NCBI GenBank assembly: GCA_001599915.1
Contig: BCIG01000010.1
Coordinates: forward strand, 434,001 to 498,000
Direction of reading: 5' to 3'
Source: Symbiotaphrina buchneri
Lineage: Eukaryota; Ascomycota; Symbiotaphrinales; Symbiotaphrinaceae
Length of the DNA stretch: 64,000 nt
This document shows, in pieces, positions 10,165-20,895 of this stretch. The notes beneath the pieces were generated by a model that saw nothing but the letters and a program-made list of their open reading frames with translations, searched no databases and was not told the DNA's origin. The stretch's first letter is position 1, and every line of letters starts with the position of its first letter. Both the position numbers and the translations under genes were made by a program.

Positions 10165-12314
10165 CTACGCCTTCAAAAACCCCCCAAAATAGCCCTCGAG
10201 CCACCTCACGCCCTCATCTCCCCCATCTTTCGCATCAAACCTCTCGACCGCACCCACATACCCATCAGGCCTCACAACCACAACCTTAACCTCGCCCTCG
10301 CCCACATCACCAACCCACTTCTCGCTCGCCTTCAAGCCCTTCGTATCCATCCCGGGCACATCATCCAAATAAAACGTCCACGCCGCCTTCTTCGCCAACC
10401 ACTCCGGCAAGTCCGCGATCTCCACGCTGGCCTTAGCCTGCGTCGTCACAGTCGCTATGCTCGCCAGCTCGCTCGCGGACGTGTACCGCTCGGGCCGGGA
10501 GAAGTCGTCTTGTTTCGCGAAGGGGCGTGGGCGCGATGCGTAGGAGGTTGCGAGAGCGGCGCCGAGCCGGCCGAGGAGGGAGGGAGAGGAGGGGGAGGGT
10601 ACGAAGGCGCTGCTGAGGGCGGAGAGGAATGGGGCTGAGGTTTGCACGTGTGACACGAAGAGGAAGAGCCGGAATTGGCTGAGGTGTGGGATGTCCAGCT
10701 GCAGGTCGACGGGGTTGTGGTCGATGTACCGCGTGGCTTTGGCGGGGGTGAGGAGTTTGCCGGGGACGCAGTCGCCGCTCTTCGCTGTCGTCGAGGAGGT
10801 GGAGGATGAGGAGGATGGGCTGGGGGAGAGGTTGAGGACGTTGGCATCGTACTCAGCGCCGACGCCGGAGATGAAGCGCGTGTTTTTGGCGAAGTTCTCT
10901 GCGAGGGCAACGGCGTCGCCGGCGCTGAAGGCCGCTGCGTGCTCGTGGTCGAAGTCGATCAGGTCCTGCGCGATCTTGCGGCGCTCGGCCTCGTAGGTGG
11001 GGAGAAGGGTTGGGAGGGCGAGTCCCCGCACGGCGAAATTGAGTTTCCAGCAGAGGTTCCAGCTGTCGTGCATGGATACGTTCATCCCCTGTCCGGCTTT
11101 GGGAGAGTGCGTGTGTGCGGCGTCGCCGGTGATGAATACGTGCGAGGAGGAGTCGATGAAGCGGTTTGCGACGCGCTGGCCGATTTGGTAGAGCCCGAAC
11201 CATTCTGGTGAGGGATGTTAGGTACGGTATGTGGGGATGGGAGGGGAGAGTGGGAGGGTAAGACGGACCAACGGTGTTCCAGTTCAGAGTGTAGGGCTTG
11301 AAGATCTCTCTCGCGCGCTTGGTGACGAACTCCTGGTTCGCCACGGCCTTGGTGACCTTCTCGTTCTCATCCGTCGAGATCAGCTCGATATACAGGCGGG
11401 TCATATTCCGCTCGCGGGGGATACATAGCACGGTTCCAAACTGCTCCGAATGCACGATCGTCTTGCTCCACAGGTCCGGGAAGTCCGTCTCGACCTCGCC
11501 GTCCAGCACGCCCCAGATGACATCCTTGGACTCCCCCACCATCTCCGTGTCGGGCATGCACCGCCGCACTTTGCTGTGGGCGCCGTCGCAGCCCACTAGG
11601 TATTGTGTCTCGATGTGCCGCGTCGTGTTGGCGAGTGTGTCCTCGTAGGAGACTGTGAGGGGGCCCGTGATGTCGCTTTTGGGGTTGTAGTCGGAGAAGG
11701 CGGCGCTGCGGGTTACTTCTTTGCCGTGCTCGCGCAGGTCGTCGAGGAAGACGTCTTCGATCATGCCTTGGTGGCCCAGCAGCATGTAAGGTTCTAGCAC
11801 GTCGATGATGTCGGGGGAGGGGTAGTGGCATTCGCGGCCCGTCCGGCGAAGCGGTGTTGACGAGTCGGAATTCTGCCCAGTCGTTAGCCCTATGTTCTTC
11901 CCTCAAGTTGGAGGGAAGGCATACCCAGAATGTCATGTCGTAGAACTTGACGCCCATTCTCAGCAGCGGATCCAAGACCCGCATCTGCTTGAACGTCTCT
12001 AGTGTCTTAGGCTGGATCCCATCTGCCCGCCCTGTGCAAGTCTTGTCGCTCCGATCATCCAAGATATTGATCTTCACACCGAACCGTGCCAAATTGGCTC
12101 TGCTGCCGTTAGCACTCGCCTTCCCCTATATTGCCCAGCACACTCACCCCAGCATCAAGCCCGCCGGTCCCGCGCCCACAACGACCACATCATGGACCTC
12201 GCCCTTCGACTGCGCATGCACATCTGCAGCCCCATTGGCGCTCGAGGCCGGGTATCCATCGTTGACAAGACCAGGCGACATTTCCGGCGACCGTTCAGCT
12301 CTGGAGCGCTTCAT
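10165..12314 (-). CDS. hxnV: FAD-dependent aromatic monooxygenase HxnV (phenol 2-monooxygenase type)
   Basis: A 661-residue flavin monooxygenase of the phenol hydroxylase family, four exons (12148-12314, 11925-12099, 11269-11872, 10165-11204 on the minus strand). Domains in order: a 40-residue leader, the FAD fold VVVGAGPAG (G47-G52), the NADPH/FAD DG motif YLVGCDGAHSKVRR, the ribityl-binding GDAAHTHSPKAGQGMN motif, and a C-terminal thioredoxin-like domain typical of phenol hydroxylases that ends in the PDGYVG loop. A Ser/Thr-only insert of about 15 residues precedes the C-terminal domain. In the A. nidulans pathway HxnV hydroxylates a dihydroxypyridine intermediate. It is divergent from hxnN and shares its promoter. 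Confidence 0.88.
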
Positions 12315-13024
12315 GCTCTTATTCTCTCGGCACCCGAGGACACGGCGACGGGGGGGTAATTGTTATAGGGGGCAGGCACAGCTCTGTTAGCTAGCTATGG
12401 CGACTGAGAGGTTGGCCTGTGCATGCATGGTCCAAGGGGCCCCGACACGGCAAATTTAACCAGACGGCCGGTTGTGGGCGTGACGTCCGACGGCGGCGCG
12501 TCTGAGGGGTGGTTCGAGAACGGTACGATCAGCTACGATGGGGTTTGTGGTTCAGTGGGGGTTGGCGGTACGAGTTACGATTAGAGAGGGTACGAGTATC
12601 TTAATCTACAGTGAGCGATAACAGATATCGCTAACGAGCTTTTAGTTAAAGGGATTAGTTAGAGAGGCCCTCACAATCTTTTCCCTGCCGGCAAGGCTGC
12701 GGATTGCCATCCCCACTCTTGTAGCTAATACGAATAAGGGTGGATCGTGTCGAGGATGGGAGGGACTGTCGAAGCTCCTCTACGCCTAGATTTCCTTCTA
12801 GCGGCCGAGCTAAGAATTACAGATGCTAGCAAAGTTCCGTGCGTGGCTGCAATGCCGAATGCCGTTTATCGATCGGCCTACCGTCGGCGAAGCTACCGCC
12901 GAGATTTGATAGGATAGTGTCATGCGACCAAGAAAATGAACAACACCAGAGATATTGTTGACCAGTGATTGATTATATCATTGAACAAAAAAGGCTTGCT
13001 GCTGGATAGGGATCTCAGGCGACG
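12315..13024. promoter_or_regulatory. Divergent hxnV/hxnN promoter
   Basis: Shared 710 bp region between divergent starts. It has HGATAR matches with GATA/TATC cores at 12617, 12867 and 12908, and one exact CCCCACTCTTG. I see no gene in it. Confidence 0.6.
12711..12721 (+). promoter_or_regulatory. Candidate HxnR site (copy C)
   Basis: Exact CCCCACTCTTG, 397 bp from the hxnV ATG and 304 bp from the hxnN ATG, placed to serve both. Confidence 0.58.
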
Positions 13025-15043
13025 ATGGGGGACCTGGGCGAGCAGGATGAGCTGCCTCAATGGCAGGTCAAAGTCGCCGAGAAACAGCGCATACGGTCTG
13101 AGCTCCTGAAGCCGTTTTTGTCGACCCGTGACGATGATGGCGCCGGGTTGTTGACGCCGACCTCATTGCTTCCGCCCGTACGCGCATCAAATCCGCCCGG
13201 TGTTTAGCAAGCGCTGATGTGTCTCAGGAAAGCAGATACGGCAACTACCTCGACAAATCGTGGATCGAGCCTCGAATTTCCAGAGAAATCACCGACGTCG
13301 ACGATATCGAAGCGCTGAGAGATAAGATTGCTTCTGGAGAATGGTCTGCGGAGGGCGTCATAGATGCATATTCTCGCAGGTGCGCATGTCTAGAACCAAT
13401 TTACAAGTAACGGTAGTTGACCTTTCAACAGGGCAGCAGCTGCGCATCGTGCTGTAAGTTGTATCCAGTAATTATATGAACAGAGCAGAAGCTGAGACAT
13501 CGCAGACCAACTGCCTGACGGAAATCTGCTTCAAAGACGCCTTGGAGCAAGCTCGAGAGCTGGACAGATACTTCGAAGAGCACAAGAGACCAATTGGACC
13601 GCTGCATGGGGTCCCAGTGACTCTCAAAGACCAATTCAACGTCAAGGGGTATGATACCACGCTGGGGTACGTGGGTCGAGCATTCAAGCCTGCGGAGGAA
13701 GACGCGGTTGTAGTAGCCATCTTGAAGAAACTGGGAGCGGTCATACTGGCAAAGTCGAACCTGCCGCAGAGTATCATGGTGTGTTACAGCTCACGATGCT
13801 TGGAATGTTGGCTCCGGCTAACGTCGGGACTATAGTGGTGCGAAACAGAGAATCCGCTATGGGGCCTCACTGTCAACCCACAAGATCCGGATTTCACCCC
13901 TGGAGGCTCGACAGGTGGTGAAGGAACACTTCTGAAATTGCACGCTTCGATCCTAGGATGGGGTACAGACATTGGAGGCAGTATCCGGATTCCATCTCAC
14001 ATGCTCGGTCTCTACAGTCTCAAACCCAGCGTACATACCTCCCCCCTCCACAGCATCTCAGTCCCCTAACATCAATTCCAGAGCACCCGCCTCCCCTACC
14101 AAGGCGTCCCCGTCTCGACCGAGGGCCAAGAACACGTCCCCTCCGTCATCGGGCCCATGGCACGCACTCTCTCCTCGCTCTCCCTGATCACCAAATCCGT
14201 CATCGACGCCGCGCCCTGGAGCCTCGATCCCAAATGCGTCCCGCTGCCCTGGCGGGAAGACGCCTACGCGGAAATGTCGTCGCGGCCGCTAGTCATCGGC
14301 CTGCTGCTCGACGACGGCGTCGTCAGAGTGCACCCGCCCATCGAGCGGACGATCCGCGAGCTCGCCGCCAAGCTGGAAGCGGCGGGCCATGAAATCGTCC
14401 TGTGGAATGCTGAGGGCCATAAGGAGTGCATCGCCATCATGGTATGGCCTCATCATCCATCCTTCACTTTATCATTCATAAACCCGCTAATTAACTTCTG
14501 TAGGACCAATATTACACCGCCGACGGCGGCGAAGATATCCGCCGCGACGTCCTCGCCGGCGGGGAGCCCTTCATCCCACACGTCGCCGCGCTGACATCCA
14601 AAGCGCCCGCCATCTCCGTGTACGAGTACTGGCAGCTCAACCGGCAAAAGCTCGACGCGCAGAAAGCCTATCTCGACAAATGGAACAGCATCCTATCCCC
14701 CAGAAGCGGACGCGCCGTCGACGTGCTGCTGACGCCAACGATGCCGCACCTGGCGGTCCCGCATCGCTGTTGCCGCTGGGTCGGGTACACGAAGGTGTGG
14801 AATTTCTTGGATTATAGCGCGGTCATGATCCCGGCTGGGAGGGTGAAGTTGGAGGTTGATGGGTTGGGGAAGAAGTATGAGGCAAGGAATGAGCTGGATG
14901 CCTGGAATTGGAGTGTTTGGGAGAAGTGGAAGGAGAGGATGGAGGGGTTCCCGGTGAATGTCCAGATTGTGGCGAGGAGGTTGGAGGAGGAGAGGGTGCT
15001 GGGTGCGGCGGAGGTGGTTGAAAGGGTTATTAAGGCGCGGTGA
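13025..15043 (+). CDS. hxnN: Amidase HxnN (amidase-signature, AmdS-like)
   Basis: A 564-residue amidase-signature hydrolase; fungal acetamidases have about 550. Seven exons: 13025-13177, 13228-13379, 13432-13453, 13506-13778, 13836-14030, 14082-14441, 14504-15043. The Ser-cisSer-Lys triad is visible: K192 in LAKSNLPQ, S225 in GGSTGG and S249 in TDIGGSIRIPS. The third exon is only 22 nt; it keeps phase and yields the family sequence AHRATNCLTEICF. In A. nidulans HxnN releases ammonia from alpha-hydroxyglutaramate, the final nitrogen-yielding step. Its neighbour hxnM makes that half-amide, so the pair forms an imide-to-diacid module. A generic acetamidase is the alternative reading. Confidence 0.9.
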
Positions 15044-15601
15044 TGGGGAGCGCAAGGTGGATGGAACTGTTGTAGAGTAGGTAGATAGGATAAGGACCAA
15101 ATGTTTGCTACCTCTTTTTCTTCGCTCTGCTTGGGAATTGAACAAGATAGACTTGTCCTAATAGTGCCCTGCAAACACTATTGTTGTCTTGTGGAAAACA
15201 ATCCTCCAAGTCTCCGAGCTCTCAAGCTCTCCAAACCCCCTTAACCTCAACCGGCTTAGCTCAGGGTCCAGCACTCATGCCTGCGGCGCGATAAGAAGCG
15301 GGCAACCAACCAATTGAAATGTTTATGTAAAGATCCCCACCTTTATCAGCGTCGCCCGACGCTTGGGCCGAGTTTGGCGGGGCTACGAGCATTTGTATGC
15401 GATACCGCCGTCGTCGTAGAGATAGCTGTCGCGGATAGTTAGCTTGCGGACGACACTTTTGACGTCGCTGTCGTTGTCTTCCTCTTCCAACCTCAATTGC
15501 TGTTGGGACTCGACAGAACACTGCAATTGAGCAACGCAGTTGCTTGCCCGGCCATCTACTTTACCGCTACACTCAACCACTCACCCTCCACCACCGCAAC
15601 A
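15044..15601. promoter_or_regulatory. hxnN-hxnM intergenic region
   Basis: I see no gene. It has several HGATAR matches (cores 15084, 15146, 15300, 15343 and 15421). It lacks an exact CCCCACTCTTG, but CCCCAC followed by CTTTAT at 15335-15346 keeps the core hexamer. Confidence 0.45.
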
Positions 15602-16616
15602 ATGGGCAAGAAGCGCGTGCTCGTCTCCTACGGGGTGGACATCGACGCCGTCGCAGGCTGGCTCGGCTCATACGGGGGCGAAGACAGCACCTCGGACATC
15701 TCACGAGGGATGTGGGCCGGCACAATCGGTACCCAACGGCTCCTCAAACTCTTCGCCAGGTACAACATCAAAGCGACATGGTTCATCCCAGGGCACTCCC
15801 TCGAAACCTTTCCGGAGGACTGCGCAGCGGTGCGGGACGCCGGGCACGAGATCGGGCTACACGGCTACTCGCACGAGAACCCGGCGGACATGAGCCTGGA
15901 GCAGCAGGCCGACGTGCTGGACAAGACGTACCGGCTGCTGACGGATTTCTGCGGCGGGAAGCCACCTCGGGGGAGCGTCGCGCCCTGGTGGGAGCAGAGC
16001 AAGGAGGGCGCAGAGTTGTTGCTCAAGTACGGCATTGAATATGACCACAGCATGAGCCATGAGGACTGCCAGTGCTACTGGCTGCGCACGGGCGATACGT
16101 GGACCAAGATCGATTACAGCAAGAAGGCCGACGAGTGGATGAAGCCGCTGGAGAAAGGGGTCGATACGGGCTTGGTGGAGATCCCCGGCAGCTGGTATAT
16201 TGATGATCTCCCGCCCATGATGTTCATCAAGAACTCGGCGAATAGCCATGGCTGGGTCAATCCGAGAGATGTCGAGGATATCTGGCGCGATCATTTCGAT
16301 TACTTTTATCGCGAGTACGATGAGTTTGTCTTTCCGATGACGATCCATCCGGATGTCTCGGGGAGACCGCATGTTTTGCTTATGCATGAGAGGTACGACA
16401 TGTTCCACCCCCCTGGCCGCTATTGGATAAGGGGCTGAGGGGCTTTTTGGCTAACAATTGATATCTTACAGAATCATCGAGCACATCAACAAGCACGAAG
16501 GCGTCGAGTGGGTGACGATGGGCGAGATGTGTGACGACTTCAAGAGCAAGAACACCCCTCCCCCCGGCGCGCTGATGCCCGCGGCGCCAGGAGCCATCCT
16601 CAAGGAGAAGAAATAG
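15602..16616 (+). CDS. hxnM: Cyclic imide hydrolase HxnM (polysaccharide deacetylase fold)
   Basis: A 311-residue metal-dependent hydrolase with the NodB/polysaccharide deacetylase fold; exons 15602-16392 and 16472-16616. It shows the PgdA/imidase subgroup signature [19 protein letters not shown] near the N-terminus, with the metal Asp at 13 or 15, then ATWFIPGHS and [10 protein letters not shown] carrying the metal histidines, and VAPWWE. It has no signal peptide, which argues against a cell-wall role. In A. nidulans HxnM opens the ring of 3-hydroxypiperidine-2,6-dione to alpha-hydroxyglutaramate, the substrate of HxnN next door. Many databases would label it only polysaccharide deacetylase family. 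Confidence 0.9.
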
Positions 16617-17979
16617 AGGAAGAAATGCAGGGGCGCAGAGGGATGTGGATAGGTCATTTAGAGGTCGGATGAGATGATGACGATGTTGATGATGATGGCT
16701 GTATATAGAAGATGCCTTCTACTCGTATTTGTTGTCTCTGTGTTGCTGTAACACTTTGTTTTGCTTCGAGATGTAGCTCCCAGCCTGCCTGCAGAGCCCA
16801 GCGGATATACAGCTCTGGAACCAAGCGACACGTTCTGCTCTACGTTCGGTACATTCGCGCGCGAGATCCAGTGCATTGCATACCTTAAGGTACCTGACCT
16901 ACCACAATAATGCTTCCCAAAACTACCAGGCAATTAATTCTGTTACTCTCCCGTACTCACTATTAGTACGCTGTACATTAAAAGTTGATTACATCCAACT
17001 AAGGAATTAATCCTCCTCTTCATCCTTCCTCTTTCGAAGCTGCTGGACACTTCAGTCCAGTCCACTCCTCTTCCCCCCCACTCTTGCCGCACCCACTGCA
17101 TCCACTTGCGCATCCACTCCTCAACAACCCCTATCCGCACGCTACAGTCACGCTAAACTAGCTCTCCGAACCTCAGCAGACTCCGCCGTTCTTCTAGCCT
17201 TGTAGCTCGTAGGTAGGAGTAGGGGCAGCTCTTATCTTATCGCTCTATGCTTCCTCCATTTTCTGAGGGAAGGGAGAGCACTGCGGCTCGGGCGTCGGGG
17301 CCGACGGCGCCGTCGGAGGGATGGGGTGCACCCTCCCACTCAGTAATGTCTGTACGACTGAGGTGGAGGCAACAATAATGTACCTATGTGGATTCTGAAT
17401 AATGGGTGCGGATTTACTAGATTAGTTTTATGCACACGGAAAAGTGGTGCATGAAGGAGCTGTTGTGCGATGCTGGTGTGACCTTTTTAGGGACTATTTT
17501 AGGGATTTGGGGTGGAGGTACAAAGTCAACTAGACTCAGTCGATAGATAAGGTTTTTTGGTGGGTAAGGTAGCACAGCGATAAGAGATGCTGTATCACGA
17601 GGAGGGGTTGTCGCAACCACAACTTTCCAATTGGATCAGTTCTAAAGCATAGAGTTCGTAGAGTCTCAGACCTTCCTGATTCTCACGTTGACCGTCATTC
17701 TCCAGATCAATTCGTCAAGTGAGGCATCATTGTCACGCGCACACATCTGCCAGTGATTTCCACGGCCGATTAACCCCGCTACCTCCGTCGGAGAGATCCA
17801 TAGCTGCAAGAGTCGTCGTCAACAACCACGGCAGGACACTTCCTTTTTGAGGAGCTGGTCCCAAGCAGATCATCTCTGAGAAGCCTTGTGTGAAGGGTTC
17901 AGAGAGTGCTGCTGTTGCTTGCTGCTCTGCGCGGAACGGACGCGATAGCGGAATAAGTACTGGGGGAAGGCGAAGAGAC
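16617..17979. other. hxnM-hxnX intergenic region
   Basis: This 1.36 kb stretch has no gene I can support. It contains one exact CCCCACTCTTG and, near 16881, a short GGTACC-centred palindromic motif of the kind repeated elsewhere in the window. The part next to 17980 is presumably the hxnX promoter. Confidence 0.45.
17076..17086 (+). promoter_or_regulatory. Candidate HxnR site (copy D)
   Basis: Exact CCCCACTCTTG, 894 bp upstream of the hxnX ATG and 460 bp downstream of the hxnM stop. It is the most distant of the four copies from its presumed target. Confidence 0.5.
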
Positions 17980-19768
17980 ATGGCGCCCCCACCGGTGGTG
18001 CTGCAGGAAAAGATCGAGAGGGATGAGAATAGCAAGCTCAAGGTCAGTGAATGACTGCATATATACAGTGCTTGGGTGCGCGGTGAGGGCGGTTGGTGAA
18101 GATGTCTTTTATCTGCGGGGGAGGTAGGGATGTACGCGTTGTGAGGGGTCGGTGGTGTTGTTTGATGCGCTGTGATTTAATCCTTTTTGGGACCTGAACT
18201 GCGTTATGAGCACGCTTCCAATGTGGGACAAAACCACGTGCTGACTTGGTGCTCAGATTGTAATAGTCGGAGCAGGTCTGGGAGGTTTAGGCGCCGCTGT
18301 GGCATGTCTGCTAGCAGGGCACGACGTCGAAGTGCTCGAGTCAGCCAGCGAAATCGGCGAGGTACAAACTCATCTCTCCGATCATCTCATATCAGCAGCC
18401 TAACACATCTCCACCAGGTCGGCGCCGGCATCCAATGCCTCCCCAACAGCAGCCGCGTGCTCCTATCCTGGGGCATGGGCGACGCGCTCTCAAAATACGC
18501 AACGAGCCCGAAGCAATGCAACATGCTGGGCTGGAAAGGCAACCTGCTGACGAGCATGAACTTCCACGACGCGACGGCCGAGTACGGCACCCCGTTCTGG
18601 GACTTCCACCGCGCGAACCTGCATAAATGCCTGCTGGACCGCGCGGTCGAGCTGGGCGCGACCCTGAGGGTGAACAGCCGTGTCGAGGACGTGCAGGTGG
18701 CCGAGGATGGCTTGACGGCCACGGTCGTGCTGAGTGATGGACGCCGCCATACGGCGGATCTGGTGGTTGGTGCGGATGGCATTAATAGTCGGTGTAGAGA
18801 GATCATGTTGGGCAGGAAAGAGGAGCCGACTCAGACGGGGGATCTGGCGTATAGGTTGCTATTGAGCACGAAGGAGATGATGAAGGATCCGGAGCTGAGA
18901 GGGTTCGTTGAGGACCCGCAGGTGAACTACTGGATGGGTCCGGATGCACATGCAGGTAAGTCAACAGGCTCTTCCAGCACTTCTTCCTCCTCCACTTGGA
19001 CAAAACGAGGCTAACAACCCCTCGTGCACAGTCAACTACGTCCTCCGCGGCGGCGAGCTCTTCAACATGGTCCTTCTCGTACCCGACGACATGCCCGCAG
19101 GCGCCAGCACGCTCGCCGGCAACGTCGAAGAAATGCGGGCACTCTTCCACGACTGGGACCCACGGATCCCCAAGCTCCTCGCCCTCTGCGAGAGCGTGTA
19201 CAAATGGCGGCTCTGCATCCGGCTCGGCATGGACGCCTGGTCGCACCCGAGCGGGGCCTTCACGATGCTCGGCGACGCCGTGCACGCCACGCTCCCCTAC
19301 CTCGCCAGCGGCGCGGGGATGAGTCTCGAGGACGCTTCCGTGCTGGGTCTTTGCCTCGGCCGCCTGCGCGGCAAGTCCGCCGCGGAGAAATCCCATGCCC
19401 TGGCCGTCTATGAGGCGTGCCGCACGGAGCGCACGCGCCGTGTTGTTGAGCGCGGGAATGCACAGCAGTACCTGTATCATTTCCATGATGGCGAGGAGCA
19501 GCGCGCAAGAGATGAGAAGATGTGTGCTTTTGGCGAGGCGGAGAGGCTGGCGCGTGAGAAGGGAGAGATTGGAGATGCGGCGGTTAATGCGCAGAGGAAA
19601 GTGGGCTTGCCGCAGGGACTGAAGCCCGGTGATGATCCACTGGCGTGGAGGCGCTGGGGCGTCGGCGCGTGGTTGCTGAGTTATCAGTGTGATAAGGATG
19701 TGGAGGAGAGGTGGGACCAGGTGGGCAAGCTCGCTCAGGGGGAGGCGGAGGTTCAGGCGAGGTTGTGA
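17980..19768 (+). CDS. hxnX: FAD-dependent monooxygenase HxnX (6-hydroxynicotinate 3-monooxygenase type)
   Basis: A 480-residue flavin monooxygenase of the salicylate hydroxylase class, exons 17980-18042, 18257-18361, 18418-18955 and 19032-19768. The first intron is unusually long for this locus (214 bp). The FAD motif IVIVGAGLGGLGAA starts at residue 22, the DG motif is LVVGADGINSRCR, and the GD motif is TMLGDAVHATLPYLASGAGM. In A. nidulans HxnX oxidatively decarboxylates 6-hydroxynicotinate to 2,5-dihydroxypyridine, right after HxnS. It is the last cluster member on this side; the next genes are housekeeping. Confidence 0.88.
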
Positions 19769-20895
19769 TGGGGTGAGATCGGGACGGGGGACCTCGTTCT
19801 GGTATCCGGCGAGAAGACTACTCGAACGGCTTGAGATGCTGCACAGGCTTCTTGAGTCTAGCGGTGAACTTTGCGCATTGTTTGCAGACATAAAGCGCGC
19901 GGCAGGGTATAGAGGTTGCTATAGACACAATGCTATATAAAATGACTGCAATGCCATGCTTGTTCAATCATGTCTTCTTGGCGGCTAAGGATAGGACCAA
20001 CGGAAACCCATATATACTATGGCTCTATACTTCGCCTGTTGGATAATATGCCCTTGCCCACACTGACACCAGAACACCAGAGAAGCCCCGGGCCCTGGAG
20101 CTAACTTTCTCTTTTCAAAACCCCCGAATGAATGTATAAAACCCACCGCCAGAATCTTTGGTGTGTCGTTTCCCTCCGATGGGCACAGACGCGGCGGATG
20201 CTGCTAGCTCCTCGTTGAACGAGTTGTTTGTTGACCAATCAATGTATCATTTCGAACTCTTTCTACCCCGCTGACGAGACCCGATATTACTAGAAGCACC
20301 TCGGTAGTCCATGTTTCCGTTTGTGTCAGTTGTATGGCGTTGAAGGTTGTGCGTCAGGATCCCCCGCGGGGTAGGGCTGTACATGCCTTTTAAGGGGTTA
20401 TGGCCCCGTGTAGCCCAAAAGTAAGTAGTCCTGTAGGGGCGAGAGCAGCGTGTCAATAGCCTCCTCTAATACCATCTTCCTATCATCGGACGCCGCCCGT
20501 CGGCTGTGTTCTTCTGCTTCGCTGAGGAGCATGACCTCCTCCTCCTCCTTCTGAGAGACCTCCAGCCGTTTGTGGGACTCTTGCTCCCAACCATCTAGTA
20601 GCATTATGTCGTCATCATCACATTCGCAGTAGACATTGCGATGTCTGCTGGACTTGATCGGTATATGCGACCTATACAACGGTATATGATTATGTATGAT
20701 GTGAACCACAGGTTTGAAACGTGCGCCCGTGGAACTTTAACACTCAGCAAGAGGAAGTATGAGGAAGAAGAGGGCAAAATGCTGATGGTGATGATGATGA
20801 TGATGTTGGTAGTGGTGGTGGTTGTGGTGATGGTGATATTGACGATGATGTTCTAACTGGTGCGACAACGATGCGTACCAAGTCCGGCAAAGTCC
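19769..20895. other. Boundary between hxn cluster and housekeeping region
   Basis: No gene I can support. A minus-strand open frame at 20398-20709 (103 codons, acidic, charged) might be a 3' exon of the hypothetical gene to the right. A GAT/GGT-rich simple repeat lies at 20782-20850. Confidence 0.4.
20782..20850. repeat. GATGGT-type microsatellite
   Basis: Imperfect run of GAT, GTG and GGT triplets about 70 bp long, visible directly, in the spacer near the hypothetical minus-strand gene. Confidence 0.8.

Noticed and set aside
15602-16616. Chitin or peptidoglycan deacetylase role
   Set aside because: There is no signal peptide, the sequence has the imidase-subgroup signature, and the gene lies next to the amidase in a catabolic cluster.
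16617-17979. A lost gene such as hxnW between hxnM and hxnX
   Set aside because: No short-chain dehydrogenase motif (TGxxxGxG or YxxxK) is visible in any frame there.
7355-19768. The group of flavin monooxygenases, amidase and transcription factor as a secondary-metabolite cluster
   Set aside because: There is no polyketide, peptide or terpene synthase, and every recognisable member matches the catabolic hxn set.
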